Source: an uncultured Anaerotignum sp. (GTDB taxonomy: Bacteria > Bacillota > Clostridia > Lachnospirales > Anaerotignaceae). Taken from it: a stretch of 38,817 nucleotides of DNA. The position numbers and the translations under genes are program-made. Below the pieces are notes generated by a model that saw only the letters and a list, made by a program, of their open reading frames with translations, was not told the origin of the DNA and ran no database searches. The stretch is taken from NCBI GenBank assembly GCA_944381385.1, contig CALWKZ010000106.1, positions 1 through 38,817 of the forward strand. The letters are read 5' to 3'. Below, one piece after another: positions 8,290 to 17,467 of this stretch; position 1 is the stretch's first letter; every line of letters starts with the position of its first letter.

Positions 8290-9123
8290 TCATACCTCTG
8301 TTTTCTTCCGGATACGAATCACAATCTCGCATCCGTCCTCCTGCTCCTTATCCTCATAGGCTACCTCTACGCCAGCCCTGCGGATCACCTCTACCGACTG
8401 CTTGATGGTATTGGTAAAAAGACGGAAATCCGTTACACAACGCTTTTCCCGCTGCTCCAGCTTTTCCGTGGCTTTTTCCCGCAGCCGCTCCATGGTATCC
8501 TCCACCAACTCTTCCGTCTTGCGTACATTCAGCTCCTCCCGTATCATTCGTTCCAGCACCATCATACGGCTTTCCTCATCAGGCAGACGCAGCAGTGCCC
8601 TGGCATGGCGCTCCGTAAAATGATGGTCGATAAGCATCCGCTGCACACTTTCCTCCAGCCGGAGAATCCGCAGCTTATTAGCGATAAAGGACTGGCTTTT
8701 CGACAGCTTTTCCGCCAGCTCTTCCTGGGTCATGCCATAATCCTCCATCAGGTTCCGGTAGCCCTCCGCCTCCTCCAGAAAGGACAGGTTCTGCCGCTGG
8801 ATATTCTCGATAAAAGCCAGAAGGGCGCTTTCGTTCTCCCCTACCTGGAGCACCATGGCAGGAATCACCGTCAAACCAGCCATTTCCGCGGCCCGCAGCC
8901 GCCGCTCTCCCGCCACCAGCTCATAATAGCCATTATGCATCTTCCGCACCGTAATGGGCTGCAGCAGGCCATAGGCGGCAATGGAATCCGCCAGCTCCTC
9001 CAAAGCCATTCGGTTAAAATACTTCCGCGGCTGATAAGGATTGGGACGGATCTTATCCAAGGGCAGCTGATGGACCGCCGTTTCTTTTCTTACACGCAGA
9101 TCTGGAAATTTCAACGCTTCCAT
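8290..9123 (-). CDS. noc: Noc-type ParB-family protein
   Basis: A 277-residue ParB/Noc-family protein. It has the N-domain with GERRLRA (72-78) and ENIQRQNL (106-113), which form the CTP pocket, then a helix-turn-helix (about 128-155). In the DNA-recognition region QSFIANKLR and TERHARALL resemble Noc (nucleoid occlusion) more than Spo0J. Noc normally follows rsmG, as here. However, the N-terminus lacks the amphipathic membrane-binding helix of Bacillus Noc, and I found no Noc-binding palindrome in the window. It could therefore be a second ParB with another role. The ATG at 9123 has AAAGGAG eight bases away and is preferred over 9168. It is separated from rsmG by two terminators. Confidence 0.82.
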   Translation of the reverse strand: MEALKFPDLRVRKETAVHQLPLDKIRPNPYQPRKYFNRMALEELADSIAAYGLLQPITVRKMHNGYYELVAGERRLRAAEMAGLTVIPAMVLQVGENESALLAFIENIQRQNLSFLEEAEGYRNLMEDYGMTQEELAEKLSKSQSFIANKLRILRLEESVQRMLIDHHFTERHARALLRLPDEESRMMVLERMIREELNVRKTEELVEDTMERLREKATEKLEQREKRCVTDFRLFTNTIKQSVEVIRRAGVEVAYEDKEQEDGCEIVIRIRKKTEV

Positions 9124-9228
9124 TGCAATCACTCCTTTTGTATGATTCATCAGCCCAAAGACGGGCATACTTCCCTGTTTTCCTCATTTTAACACAGCCT
9201 TTTTCCTTCTCCCCAAAAACCGTACAAC

Positions 9229-9262
9229 AAAAAAAACGGCCTCTCGACAGAAAACCGTTTTA
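9229..9262 (-). terminator. Second of two tandem terminators after rsmG
   Basis: On the minus strand, AAAACGG pairs with CCGTTTT and is followed by a run of eight T. It lies between rsmG and noc and backs up the terminator at 9294-9329. Confidence 0.65.
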
Positions 9263-9293
9263 TCCGCCTTTTCCACTGTCTGAAAAGCCCAAG

Positions 9294-9329
9294 AAAAAAA
9301 GCGTTCTCCCACAAAAAGCGGGAAAACGC
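9294..9329 (-). terminator. Terminator of the mnm–rsmG operon
   Basis: On the minus strand, GCGTTTTCCC and GGGAGAACGC form a stem with one wobble pair, followed by seven T. It is 13 bp after the rsmG stop, so noc needs its own promoter. Confidence 0.8.
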
Positions 9330-9341
9330 CGTCATTCTGTT

Positions 9342-10061
9342 TCAACGCAGGGGAGCTTTCTGTATTTTCCCCGCCTTTCTGGGATATTTTGCCGGTGTGT
9401 TCTCTGTTTTCCGGATCATCACCAGCTTATGACGCAGATCAGTAAAGGGGATCTCCACATCTATTACCCCCTCCAGAGTGCCGCCCAGTTTTTCCAGCAC
9501 GCCCTGGGCCTCCTCCAGCTCCCGGGCCGCGTCGGGGCCTTTCAAAGCCGCCAATCTGCCCCCTACTTTCACGAAAGGCAGACAGTATTCCGAAAGCACC
9601 GCCAGATTAGCCACAGCTCTGGAAACGCAGAGATCGAACTTCTCCCGCAGCTCCGGGTCCTGTCCGCCGTCCTCGGCCCGGCTGTGGATATAGGTCACGC
9701 CGTCCAATTCCAGCTGACGCCCTACTTCTTCCAGAAAACCGATCCGCTTCTGCAAAGAATCCAGCAGCGTCATTTTCAAAGGAGGGGAAACAATCTTCAA
9801 AGGGATACCGGGAAAACCAGCGCCGGTACCCACATCAATGACCGTTTCCTCCCCCGTCAAGGACAGATGGGGCAGTACACTGATACAGTCGGCAAAATGC
9901 TTTAATACCACTTCCCGCTCCTCTGTAATGGCCGTCAGATTCATTTTTTCATTCCATTCTATGAGCAAAGCGTAATACGCCTCAAACTGAGCCGCCATTT
10001 TCTCCGTCAGCTCTATGCCCATTTCCTTCGCGCATTCCATCAGCAGTTTTTTATGCTCCAT
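9342..10061 (-). CDS. rsmG: 16S rRNA (guanine-N7) methyltransferase RsmG
   Basis: A 239-residue class I SAM-dependent methyltransferase (GidB) that methylates a guanine in the 530 loop of 16S rRNA. The SAM-binding motif VIDVGTGAGFPG is at residues 74-85, with a downstream acidic LLDS segment and the RsmG-typical SRAVA stretch. Length is normal for the family. The start at 10061 lies three bases after the stop of the upstream small gene, whose last codons contain the AAAAGGAG site, so translation is coupled. It is the last gene of the operon before a strong terminator. Confidence 0.95.
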   Translation of the reverse strand: MEHKKLLMECAKEMGIELTEKMAAQFEAYYALLIEWNEKMNLTAITEEREVVLKHFADCISVLPHLSLTGEETVIDVGTGAGFPGIPLKIVSPPLKMTLLDSLQKRIGFLEEVGRQLELDGVTYIHSRAEDGGQDPELREKFDLCVSRAVANLAVLSEYCLPFVKVGGRLAALKGPDAARELEEAQGVLEKLGGTLEGVIDVEIPFTDLRHKLVMIRKTENTPAKYPRKAGKIQKAPLR

Positions 10062-10064
10062 GGC

Positions 10065-10487
10065 TTACTCCTTTTCTATCTCATAGATCTTCCATCTGCC
10101 GTAGTCGTCCGGCTCCGTTACCAGCCGCAGAAATATCATCTCCCGGCGGTCCGCACAGGCCAGAGAAACGGTTCTGGTGCGCTCCCCCTTTTCCTCCAGA
10201 AACAGGCAGTAGCTGCCTTCGGAGGAAAAGAACTTCCGGATCTGCTCCATATCCGCCCCGTTTTCCACCGTCCGGGAAAGATAACCTCTGGCCTCCTCCG
10301 TCCGATTGCTCTGGAGGGCCTGCAAAAAGGCCAATACTGTACCGCGGGTATCGGAAATGGAGAAATAGGGCTGTTTCACACACCGCAGAGCGGCCGTTTC
10401 GATGGCAAACCTCCGGCGTACCGCCGGCAGGTACAGCTTCTTTATTTTATATTCCTGTTTTCTTTGGTGCCAAGGCAGAAAAAACAT
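10065..10487 (-). CDS. Unrecognised small protein between mnmG and rsmG
   Basis: A 140-residue protein I do not recognise. It has a basic N-terminus (residues 1-28), a helical stretch TVLAFLQALQSN-TEEAR around 50-68 and a closing GRWKIYEIE. This pattern of N-terminal helices followed by beta strands ending in WKI resembles NTF2-like (SnoaL/DUF4878-type) folds, but that is only a shape resemblance. It has a strong site (AAAGGAGG nine bases before the ATG), begins 21 bp after the mnmG stop and ends three bases before rsmG, so it is part of the operon. The basic residues could suggest nucleic acid or ribosome contact, but nothing proves it. Confidence 0.75.
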   Translation of the reverse strand: MFFLPWHQRKQEYKIKKLYLPAVRRRFAIETAALRCVKQPYFSISDTRGTVLAFLQALQSNRTEEARGYLSRTVENGADMEQIRKFFSSEGSYCLFLEEKGERTRTVSLACADRREMIFLRLVTEPDDYGRWKIYEIEKE

Positions 10488-10508
10488 GGTTTTCTACCTC
10501 CTTTCTAT

Positions 10509-12389
10509 TTATCGGCCCCGTTTGTGCTGCTCCATATAAATGAGCAGTACGGAAATATCCGCCGGGGAAACGCCGGTGATACGGGAGGCGTGTCCCAGGG
10601 ATTCGGGGCGGATGGCATTGAGCTTTTGTCTGGCCTCCAGACGCAGCCCCTGTATGGTTTCATAGTCGATATCCTCCGGCAGCCTGCGGTTTTCCAGCTT
10701 CTGGAACTGTTCTACCTGTTTCAGCTGCTGCTGGATATATCCTTCGTATTTGATCTGGATATTCACCTGCTCCCGTACCGCCGGCGGCAGAACAGGACGC
10801 TCCCTGTCTATGGGCGCCAGCTTTTCATAATCCAGCTCCGGCCGTTTTACCAGATCCGCCAGCTTAACGCCGGTTTTGATCAAAGAGCTGTGATACTGTT
10901 CCAATAAAGCCAGCACCTCTTCGGAAGGCGCGACGGTCATCTCCCTTACACGCTGAATCTCCTCCGCCGTCCGGCGTTCTTTTTCCAGCAGGCTGTCATA
11001 TCTCTCCTGCGAAATCAGGCCGATTTCATAGCCCAAAGGCGTCAGACGCTGGTCGGCATTATCCTGTCTCAAAAGCAGGCGGAACTCCGCCCGGGAAGTC
11101 ATCATACGGTAAGGCTCCTTACTGCCTTTGCTGATGAGATCGTCAATCAAAACGCCGATATAGCCATCGGAACGGCGCAGAACCACAGGCTCCTTCCCCT
11201 GGATATACCGGGCCGCGTTGATGCCGCCCATAAGCCCCTGGGCCGCCGCTTCCTCGTAGCCCGAGGAACCGTTGAATTGTCCGGCGGAAAAAAGACCATG
11301 GAAGTCTTTGAATTCCAGAGACAGCTTCAGCTGGGTGGCATCGATACAGTCGTACTCAATGGCATAGGCAAAACGGGTGATCTCGCAATGCTCCAAACCG
11401 GGTATGGTACGGTACATCTCGATCTGCACATCCTCCGGCAAAGAGGAGGACATGCCCTGGATATACATTTCTTCCGTGTTTTCCCCCTCCGGCTCCACAA
11501 AAAGCTGGTGCCGTTCCTTATCGGCAAAGCGCACTACCTTATCCTCAATGGAGGGACAGTATCTGGGGCCGGTGCCTTCGATGAGCCCGCCAAACAAAGG
11601 AGAACGGTGGAGATTTTTCCGAATAACCTCATGGGTCTTTTCATTGGTATAGGTCAGCCAGCACAGCTCCTGCTCTCTGGCAATGCCCTCCGGCGTATTC
11701 TCAAAGGAAAAAGGAACGATATCCCTGTCTCCGTACTGGGGCTCCATTTTGCTGAAATCCAAAGAATTCCGGTTCATTCTGGCAGGGGTGCCCGTTTTGA
11801 AACGGAAGAGCCGGATACCCATATCCAAGAGGTTTTGGCTCAGCTTTGTGGCCGGCATCAGATTATTGGGCCCGCTTTCCACAATATGGTCGCCGCTGAG
11901 ACAACGGCTCTTCATATAAGTACCCATACAAAGCACCGCCGCCCGACAGCGGAATACAGCGCCCGCTGTGGTCACCACGCCGGAAACATGGCCGTCCTCC
12001 ATGAGAATCTCGGAAATTTCCGCCTGCTTAATTTTCAGGTTTTCCGTTTTTTCGAGAGTATGCTTCATTTCCTCGTGGTATCTTGTCTTATCGGCCTGGG
12101 CCCGCAGGGAATAAACCGCCGGGCCCTTTCCCGTATTGAGCATTTTCGTCTGGATATAGGTCTTGTCGATATTTCTGCCCATTTCCCCGCCCAGAGCGTC
12201 GATCTCCCGAACCAGATGGCCTTTGGAGCTGCCGCCGATAGAGGGATTGCAGGGCATCATGGCGATGCTGTCCAGACTGATGGCAAACATCACAGTTTTC
12301 ATACCCAGTCTTGCCGCCGCCAGCGCCGCCTCACAGCCGGCATGTCCCCCGCCAATGACGGCTACATCTATGGTTTCCGCTTCATACAT
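10509..12389 (-). CDS. mnmG: tRNA uridine-34 modification enzyme MnmG (GidA)
   Basis: A 626-residue FAD-dependent enzyme that works with MnmE to install the carboxymethylaminomethyl group on wobble U34 of tRNAs. The N-terminal dinucleotide fold GGGHAG is at residues 13-18; the GidA signature [11 protein letters not shown] and the C-terminal helical domain that binds MnmE and tRNA are present. Length is normal. The frame opens at 12413, but the ATG at 12389 follows AGAGGTGA with good spacing. In most Firmicutes mnmE lies directly upstream; here a MATE gene and a terminator intervene, so mnmG probably has a separate promoter within 12390-12470, of which only a TACAAT -10 is evident. Confidence 0.97.
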   Translation of the reverse strand: MYEAETIDVAVIGGGHAGCEAALAAARLGMKTVMFAISLDSIAMMPCNPSIGGSSKGHLVREIDALGGEMGRNIDKTYIQTKMLNTGKGPAVYSLRAQADKTRYHEEMKHTLEKTENLKIKQAEISEILMEDGHVSGVVTTAGAVFRCRAAVLCMGTYMKSRCLSGDHIVESGPNNLMPATKLSQNLLDMGIRLFRFKTGTPARMNRNSLDFSKMEPQYGDRDIVPFSFENTPEGIAREQELCWLTYTNEKTHEVIRKNLHRSPLFGGLIEGTGPRYCPSIEDKVVRFADKERHQLFVEPEGENTEEMYIQGMSSSLPEDVQIEMYRTIPGLEHCEITRFAYAIEYDCIDATQLKLSLEFKDFHGLFSAGQFNGSSGYEEAAAQGLMGGINAARYIQGKEPVVLRRSDGYIGVLIDDLISKGSKEPYRMMTSRAEFRLLLRQDNADQRLTPLGYEIGLISQERYDSLLEKERRTAEEIQRVREMTVAPSEEVLALLEQYHSSLIKTGVKLADLVKRPELDYEKLAPIDRERPVLPPAVREQVNIQIKYEGYIQQQLKQVEQFQKLENRRLPEDIDYETIQGLRLEARQKLNAIRPESLGHASRITGVSPADISVLLIYMEQHKRGR

Positions 12390-12470
12390 TTTCCGATCAC
12401 CTCTATATATCAAAAAACACTGTCTTTCGCTGTTGTCTTATCCATTTTCCATTGTATCATTTTATGGGAA

Positions 12471-12503
12471 AAACCCCCGCAATGCAAGCATTTTCGGGGG
12501 TTT
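12471..12503 (-). terminator. Terminator after the MATE gene
   Basis: AAACCCCCG and CGGGGGTTT form a perfect stem with a 15-base loop. On the minus strand it is followed by further T residues. It separates the MATE gene from mnmG. Confidence 0.8.
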
Positions 12504-12521
12504 GCGCAAAAAATCCGTATT

Positions 12522-13934
12522 TTACGCCGTCTTTGGCTGGTTCTGCTCCTTTTCCAAGCCTGCCATAGCCCAGCGGAACTGGAAGAAAAATAAAGTAGCC
12601 GTCGTAGCCACCGCGATGATATCTGCTACAGGCTCCGCCAGAAATACGGCCCTGTCCTTCTGCTCCAGCAAAGCGGGCAGAATATAGATCAAAGGAATCA
12701 GCAGGATGATCTTCCGGTAAATGGCCAAAAACAGCGATGTTTTGGCGTTGCCAATGGCGATAAAGGTCTGCTGGCAGGCGATCTGTATGCCAAAGATCCC
12801 CGCCCCGGCAAAATAATACCGCAGCGCCCATGCCGTATAATCCAAAAGGGTCTGGTTCTTGCTGAACATCATAGGGATCAGTCGGGGGAATACCATACAG
12901 ATAGCCCAAAGGCTCAGGGAATAAGCCAGACTGTATTTTAACAGCAGATGGAAGGTTTCCCGGACACGGCTAGGCTGCTTGGCACCAAAATTATAGCCCG
13001 TAATGGGCTGGGCTCCCTGGGCAAGTCCCATCAGGGGCAGCATGGAAAACTGCATGATACTGGTTAAAATACTCATGGCGCCTACGGCCGTATCCCCGCC
13101 GTAACGGTATAGGGAGGAATTAAAGCAGACGCTGATGGCGCTTTCCGTAGCCTGCATAATAAAGGGAGACATCCCCAAAAGCAGACTGGGGAATACTACA
13201 TTTGCCCGAAGGCCGAAATTTCTCGCCCGCAGCTTCAGGATGGTTTTTTCTCCCAGCAAAAAGCGGATGACCCAGAGAGCGGATACGGCCTGAGAAAGGA
13301 TGGTGGCCAAAGCGGCGCCCTGTACGCCCATATCCAGCAGATAAATAAACACCGGGTCCAGCACAATATTGATGACAGCCCCGATCATGACCGTCAGCAT
13401 ACTGATCTTCGCGAAGCCCTGGGCTGTAATAAAGGCATTCAGACCCAAAGCCAGCTGGACAAATACCGTTCCCAGACAGTACAGCCGCATATAATCCATG
13501 GCATAGCCGATGGTATTTTCACTGGCGCCGAAGGCCAGCAGGAAATCCTCGGCATAACGCCGGAAAAATACTGTCAAAATGACCGCGATCAGCAGCAGCA
13601 TAATAAAACTGTTGCCCAGCGTTTTTTCCGCCTCGTTCTTCTCCCCTCTTCCCATGAGCACGGAGGCCCGCGGCGCGGCGCCCATGCTGACCAGAGCCGC
13701 GAAAGCGGAAATCAGCATGATGATAGGCATACAAACCCCGACCCCTGTCAGGGCCAAAGCTCCTGTTTCCGGGATGTGGCCGATATAAATACGGTCCACC
13801 ACATTATACAGCACATTGACTACCTGGGCCGTAATGGCCGGAAAAGCCAATTTTTTCAGTAAAGATTTGATATTCTCCGTCCCCAGCGGATTCTCCTGTT
13901 CCCGGCTCTGCCGAAGCGCAGGTTCTTTTTCCAT
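12522..13934 (-). CDS. MATE-family efflux transporter
   Basis: A 470-residue integral membrane protein with about twelve predicted helices in two similar halves, the MATE layout. N-terminal LLKKLAFPAI and NVVDRIYIGHI match the start of many MepA-like MATE pumps, which export cationic compounds in exchange for Na+ or H+. The second half restarts at SPFIMQATESAI and contains QGAQPITGYNFGA, a typical MATE motif. Substrates are unknown. A GTG at 13943 is possible, but AAGAAGG eight bases before the ATG at 13934 favours the latter. It starts 21 bp after the mnmE stop and so is likely cotranscribed with it, an unusual insertion into the mnmE–mnmG pair. Confidence 0.92.
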   Translation of the reverse strand: MEKEPALRQSREQENPLGTENIKSLLKKLAFPAITAQVVNVLYNVVDRIYIGHIPETGALALTGVGVCMPIIMLISAFAALVSMGAAPRASVLMGRGEKNEAEKTLGNSFIMLLLIAVILTVFFRRYAEDFLLAFGASENTIGYAMDYMRLYCLGTVFVQLALGLNAFITAQGFAKISMLTVMIGAVINIVLDPVFIYLLDMGVQGAALATILSQAVSALWVIRFLLGEKTILKLRARNFGLRANVVFPSLLLGMSPFIMQATESAISVCFNSSLYRYGGDTAVGAMSILTSIMQFSMLPLMGLAQGAQPITGYNFGAKQPSRVRETFHLLLKYSLAYSLSLWAICMVFPRLIPMMFSKNQTLLDYTAWALRYYFAGAGIFGIQIACQQTFIAIGNAKTSLFLAIYRKIILLIPLIYILPALLEQKDRAVFLAEPVADIIAVATTATLFFFQFRWAMAGLEKEQNQPKTA

Positions 13935-13955
13935 AGGCGGCACCTTCTTTGATAT

Positions 13956-15350
13956 TTATTTTCCTAAACAGAATTTCGTAAAGATACGATCAATAATTTC
14001 CTCATCGGCCACGTCGCCGGTAATCTCACCCAAAGCCCGGCTGGCGTCCTGTAAATCCATAGAGATAAAGTCCTCCGGCATTCTGGTGCGGATGGTCACC
14101 AGACAATGCTCCATGGCCTCCTTTGCCTGATACAATGCGTTTTTATGACGGGTATTGCCCAAAAGAGCGTCCTCCGCCGTTGCCGTCTGTCCGCTGAAGA
14201 ACATGGTCTTGATGGCGTCGATCAAAGCGTCAAAGCCTGTGTTTTCTTTGACGGAAACAAAGAGGATCTGCTCTTTCGGCACGAACTGAGAAAGTTCCTC
14301 CAAAGAAAGCACCTGTTCCAAATCGGATTTATTCAAAAGAACAATACTGTGCTTTTCCCGGATAAAGGAAAGGATCTCTCTGTCCTCCTCCTCCAAAGGA
14401 CGGGAGGCGTCCAGCATCATCAGGATCAGATCCGCCTGCTCGGCGTAGGCCTTGGATTTTTCCACGCCCATTTTTTCCACAATATCCCCCGTTTCCCGGA
14501 TACCTGCCGTATCTACGATCTTTACGGGAATGCCGTCGATATTGATATATTCCTCTACGGTATCTCTGGTGGTGCCGGGGATATCTGTTACGATAGCACG
14601 GTCCTCCTCCAGAAACCAGTTCAGGAGAGAGGATTTGCCCACATTAGGTTTCCCCACAATGACCGTCTGTAAACCTTCCCGAAGAATTTTTCCACGATCC
14701 GCGCCGGCCAGGAGCTGTTCCATTTCCGCCAAGATCTTTTCCGCGCCAGCTTCCATGCTGCTGTAGGTTTCCTCCTCGATGTCGTAATCGGGATAATCAA
14801 TGACCGCCTCAATGGATGCGATCATATCGATCAAAGTATTGCGCATCTGCCGGACGGCTGTTTTCAGACGGCCCTCCAGCTGATTTACCGCCGCCTGACG
14901 GGATAATTCCGTTTTTGACTGGATCAGATCAATAACTGCCTCCGCCTGGGTCAGGTCAATCCGGCCATTTAAAAAGCCCCGCTTCGTAAATTCCCCCGGC
15001 TCCGCCATTCTGGCGCCGGCCTGGAGCACAGCCTGCAGCACCCGCTGCGTCACCAGAAAACCGCCGTGGCAGTTGATTTCCACGATATCCTCTTTCGTAT
15101 AGGTATGAGGCGCCTTCATAACGGATACCAGCACCTCATCAATGACCTCTCCGTCTTTTCCATCGGTAATTTTTCCGTAGGAAATGGTGTGGGTGGCTTT
15201 TTCCGTCAAAGGCTTCCTGCCCTGGAACAGCTGGTCCGCCAATTCAATGCAGCCCGCCCCGCTCATACGGACGATGCCGATGCCGCCGCTGCCCAAAGGG
15301 GTGGAGATGGCCGCGATGATATCATCCAGAAAATTTGCTTTTTGCAGCAT
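13956..15350 (-). CDS. mnmE: tRNA modification GTPase MnmE (TrmE)
   Basis: A 464-residue GTPase partner of MnmG in wobble-uridine modification. It has the N-terminal folate-binding domain (start DDIIAAISTPLGSGGIGIVR), a central helical domain with the embedded G domain (G1 GKPNVGKS at 233-240; DTAGIRET as G3; NKSD as G4), and the C-terminal CLGK that matches the family CxGK signature. Length is normal. The ATG at 15350 has AAAGGAG upstream; the frame extends back to 15413 only by chance across the inter-gene hairpin. It lies downstream of jag in the ribosome/membrane-assembly cluster. Confidence 0.97.
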   Translation of the reverse strand: MLQKANFLDDIIAAISTPLGSGGIGIVRMSGAGCIELADQLFQGRKPLTEKATHTISYGKITDGKDGEVIDEVLVSVMKAPHTYTKEDIVEINCHGGFLVTQRVLQAVLQAGARMAEPGEFTKRGFLNGRIDLTQAEAVIDLIQSKTELSRQAAVNQLEGRLKTAVRQMRNTLIDMIASIEAVIDYPDYDIEEETYSSMEAGAEKILAEMEQLLAGADRGKILREGLQTVIVGKPNVGKSSLLNWFLEEDRAIVTDIPGTTRDTVEEYINIDGIPVKIVDTAGIRETGDIVEKMGVEKSKAYAEQADLILMMLDASRPLEEEDREILSFIREKHSIVLLNKSDLEQVLSLEELSQFVPKEQILFVSVKENTGFDALIDAIKTMFFSGQTATAEDALLGNTRHKNALYQAKEAMEHCLVTIRTRMPEDFISMDLQDASRALGEITGDVADEEIIDRIFTKFCLGK

Positions 15351-15370
15351 AAAAGGACTCCTTTCTGTAT

Positions 15371-15411
15371 GCAAAAAGACGCCCGTTTTCCTACGGCCGT
15401 CTTTTGTATGC
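15371..15411 (-). terminator. Hairpin between jag and mnmE (partial terminator)
   Basis: AAAAGACG and CGTCTTTT, plus inner CCG/CGG, form a stem that on the minus strand continues into CTTTTTGC. It may reduce read-through from jag into mnmE rather than stop it. Confidence 0.5.
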
Positions 15412-15412
15412 A

Positions 15413-16099
15413 TTATTCCGCTGTTTCTGTTTTTTCTGTTCTTTCCGTCCGTTCCGCTCTTCTGGAATCCTTGGGATTTTTTGCTTTCAGAGCGATGACT
15501 ACATTCCGGAAAGGCTCTTCCCCTTCACTGAAGGTTGTTACATATCTGTCATTTTGCAGCGCGGAATGGATGATCCGTCTTTCGTAAGGATTCATAGGCT
15601 CCAAAACAACGTTCTTTCTGGTATGCTTTACCTTCTTCGCCAGATTAAAGGCCAGCGTTTCCAGTGTTTCCTTTCTTCTCTGACGGTAGTTTTCCGTATC
15701 CAGCATCACGCTGATATAGGAAGGACTGTGCTTATTGACAACCAGGTTGACCAAATACTGCAGCGCATCCAGAGTCTGACCGCGTTTGCCGATCAGAATG
15801 CCCATATCGTCGCCGGTCAGATTTACCAGCAGATGCTTGTCCTCCATCTGTGTGGTAATCTTAATAATCAATCCCATGGACAGGAATACTTCCCGCAGGA
15901 AATTTTCCGCCGCTTTTTCCGGGTTAAAATTCTTTTTTACCAAAACCACTGCGTCTTTGCCGCCGAACATGCCCAAAAATCCTTTGGAGCCTTCGTCGAT
16001 GACAGTGATGCTGACTTCTTCTTTGGAAGCGTTCAGCTCTGCCAGCGCCGCAGCCACAGCCTCGTCAATGGTTTTTCCGCTTTTTCTGATTTCATCCAT
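15413..16099 (-). CDS. jag: Jag/KhpB RNA-binding protein
   Basis: A 228-residue protein of the Jag (SpoIIIJ-associated, KhpB) family. An N-terminal Jag domain includes GSKGFLGMFG (about 37-46). A KH domain follows with GKRGQTLDALQYLVN (about 104-118), then an R3H domain near the C-terminus (EPMNPYERRIIHSALQ). Family members bind RNA and influence cell-wall elongation and division. It ends in an Arg/Thr/Glu-rich tail. The start is three bases after the yidC stop, with GAGGGGG upstream, and the yidC–jag pairing is conserved across Firmicutes. Confidence 0.95.
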   Translation of the reverse strand: MDEIRKSGKTIDEAVAAALAELNASKEEVSITVIDEGSKGFLGMFGGKDAVVLVKKNFNPEKAAENFLREVFLSMGLIIKITTQMEDKHLLVNLTGDDMGILIGKRGQTLDALQYLVNLVVNKHSPSYISVMLDTENYRQRRKETLETLAFNLAKKVKHTRKNVVLEPMNPYERRIIHSALQNDRYVTTFSEGEEPFRNVVIALKAKNPKDSRRAERTERTEKTETAE

Positions 16100-16102
16100 T
16101 GC

Positions 16103-17140
16103 TTATAACGCCCCCTCTGCCAATTTCTTTTTGTAGAATTTCTGCAGGAAAATCTGCTGCAGAATACCGAAAATATTGCTGATGGTCCAATATACGCCAA
16201 GACCTGCGGGTACGTTGATGCAGAAGAATGCCATCATAAAGGGCATAAAGTAAACCATCATTTTATTCATGCTGTTGGTCATAGCCATAGCCTGATCGTT
16301 GCCGGCTGCCGCCGCCGTATTGGAGGAGGTCATCATCAGCATGATCTTAGACTGTGCGTAAGTGGTGATACCTGCCACAATGGGCACGATGATGCCGGGG
16401 AAGGACAGGCCGCATTTGCTGACCAAAGGAATGGTCAGGAAAGTTTCGATATTATTCTTTACATCCAGCAGAGGCAGCAGCGCGTTTCCGCTGTCACCCA
16501 GGGTGTTCAGGATAGTGGTCCAGTCATCCGCTTTGATATTTGCGATCAGCAGAATAACATCGTTCAGGCTCTTCATGTCAATACCTTCCTGAATTTTATA
16601 TGTATTGACGATATCCTGAGCGAAAGGACCAAATACTTCCATACGCAGAGCCTCGGGAATCTGAAGGATCACGTTGGCGATATCCGTATAGTTGTTTCCA
16701 ATGACGTCTACATATACATAAGCGTTCTGGAAAATATAAAACAGGGCGTACAGAATCGGGAGTTGGATCAGCAGAGGCAGACAGCCGCCCATCAGATGCA
16801 CACCGTTGGCTTTCTGCAGATCCTGGATTTCCATAGCCATTTTCTGCTGAGAAAGCTGGTCTTTCTTATCTTTATACTTATTCCTGATCTTATTCATCTC
16901 CGGCTGCAGCTGCTGCATCTTAAAAGAAGATTTCTGCTGCTTTACCATCAGAGGGAACAGGATCAGTTTTACAACCAATGTAAATACGATGATGGCAAGA
17001 CCCAGCGCCCCGGCGCTGACATTGCCGTAAATGCCGTTGAACAGCATATTGTAAAACTTCCCGAGAAAAGCCGCAATGGGACTGAAGATCCCCGGCTCAC
17101 GAACCATTTTCATGGCCGTTAACAAACTAAACTCAATCAC
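16103..17140 (-). CDS. yidC: Membrane protein insertase YidC/SpoIIIJ type
   Basis: A 345-residue YidC/Oxa1 insertase that helps fold and insert membrane proteins. It lacks the large periplasmic domain of Gram-negative YidC, as expected in Firmicutes. The first core helix contains FTLVVKLILFPL, with Lys in place of the groove Arg of Bacillus SpoIIIJ. A basic cytoplasmic hairpin rich in K and Q follows (about 66-105), then the GGCLPLLIQLPILYALF helix and the later paired helices. The insertion with IKADDWTTILNTLGD between helices is longer than in Bacillus. Translation starts at a GTG preceded by AAGGAGG seven bases away. Confidence 0.96.
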   Translation of the reverse strand: MIEFSLLTAMKMVREPGIFSPIAAFLGKFYNMLFNGIYGNVSAGALGLAIIVFTLVVKLILFPLMVKQQKSSFKMQQLQPEMNKIRNKYKDKKDQLSQQKMAMEIQDLQKANGVHLMGGCLPLLIQLPILYALFYIFQNAYVYVDVIGNNYTDIANVILQIPEALRMEVFGPFAQDIVNTYKIQEGIDMKSLNDVILLIANIKADDWTTILNTLGDSGNALLPLLDVKNNIETFLTIPLVSKCGLSFPGIIVPIVAGITTYAQSKIMLMMTSSNTAAAAGNDQAMAMTNSMNKMMVYFMPFMMAFFCINVPAGLGVYWTISNIFGILQQIFLQKFYKKKLAEGAL

Positions 17141-17254
17141 GCTTTTGCCTCCTTAAAGAAATAACGGATTTTTTCAGCGGCCCGGGCCTTCCGCCCCGCC
17201 TGACGGCTGCCGCTGTCGCTGCTCTCTCTTTCAAACAGCCTTTTTTCATTTTTC

Positions 17255-17467
17255 TTATGGTACGGGATCGTAACCGCCCTCATGAAAAGGATGGCATTTC
17301 AATAAGCGCCGCACCGCCAGATAACCGCCTTTGAGAGCGCCATATTTTACAATGGCCTCATAAGCATATCTGGAACAGGTCGGCGTAAAACGGCAGTGGG
17401 GCCCGATATAAGGCGAGATCCCCAGCTGATACAACCGAATGAGAAACAGAAGAATTTTTTTTGCCAT
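17255..17467 (-). CDS. yidD: Membrane protein insertion efficiency factor YidD
   Basis: A 70-residue YidD-family protein. The family signature is present: [23 protein letters not shown], with the conserved cysteines, then a basic stretch and the ending [12 protein letters not shown]. It is thought to assist YidC-dependent insertion at the membrane. The ATG at 17467 overlaps the rnpA stop by one base, so translation is probably coupled and a strong site is absent. Its place between rnpA and yidC is conserved. Confidence 0.95.
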   Translation of the reverse strand: MAKKILLFLIRLYQLGISPYIGPHCRFTPTCSRYAYEAIVKYGALKGGYLAVRRLLKCHPFHEGGYDPVP

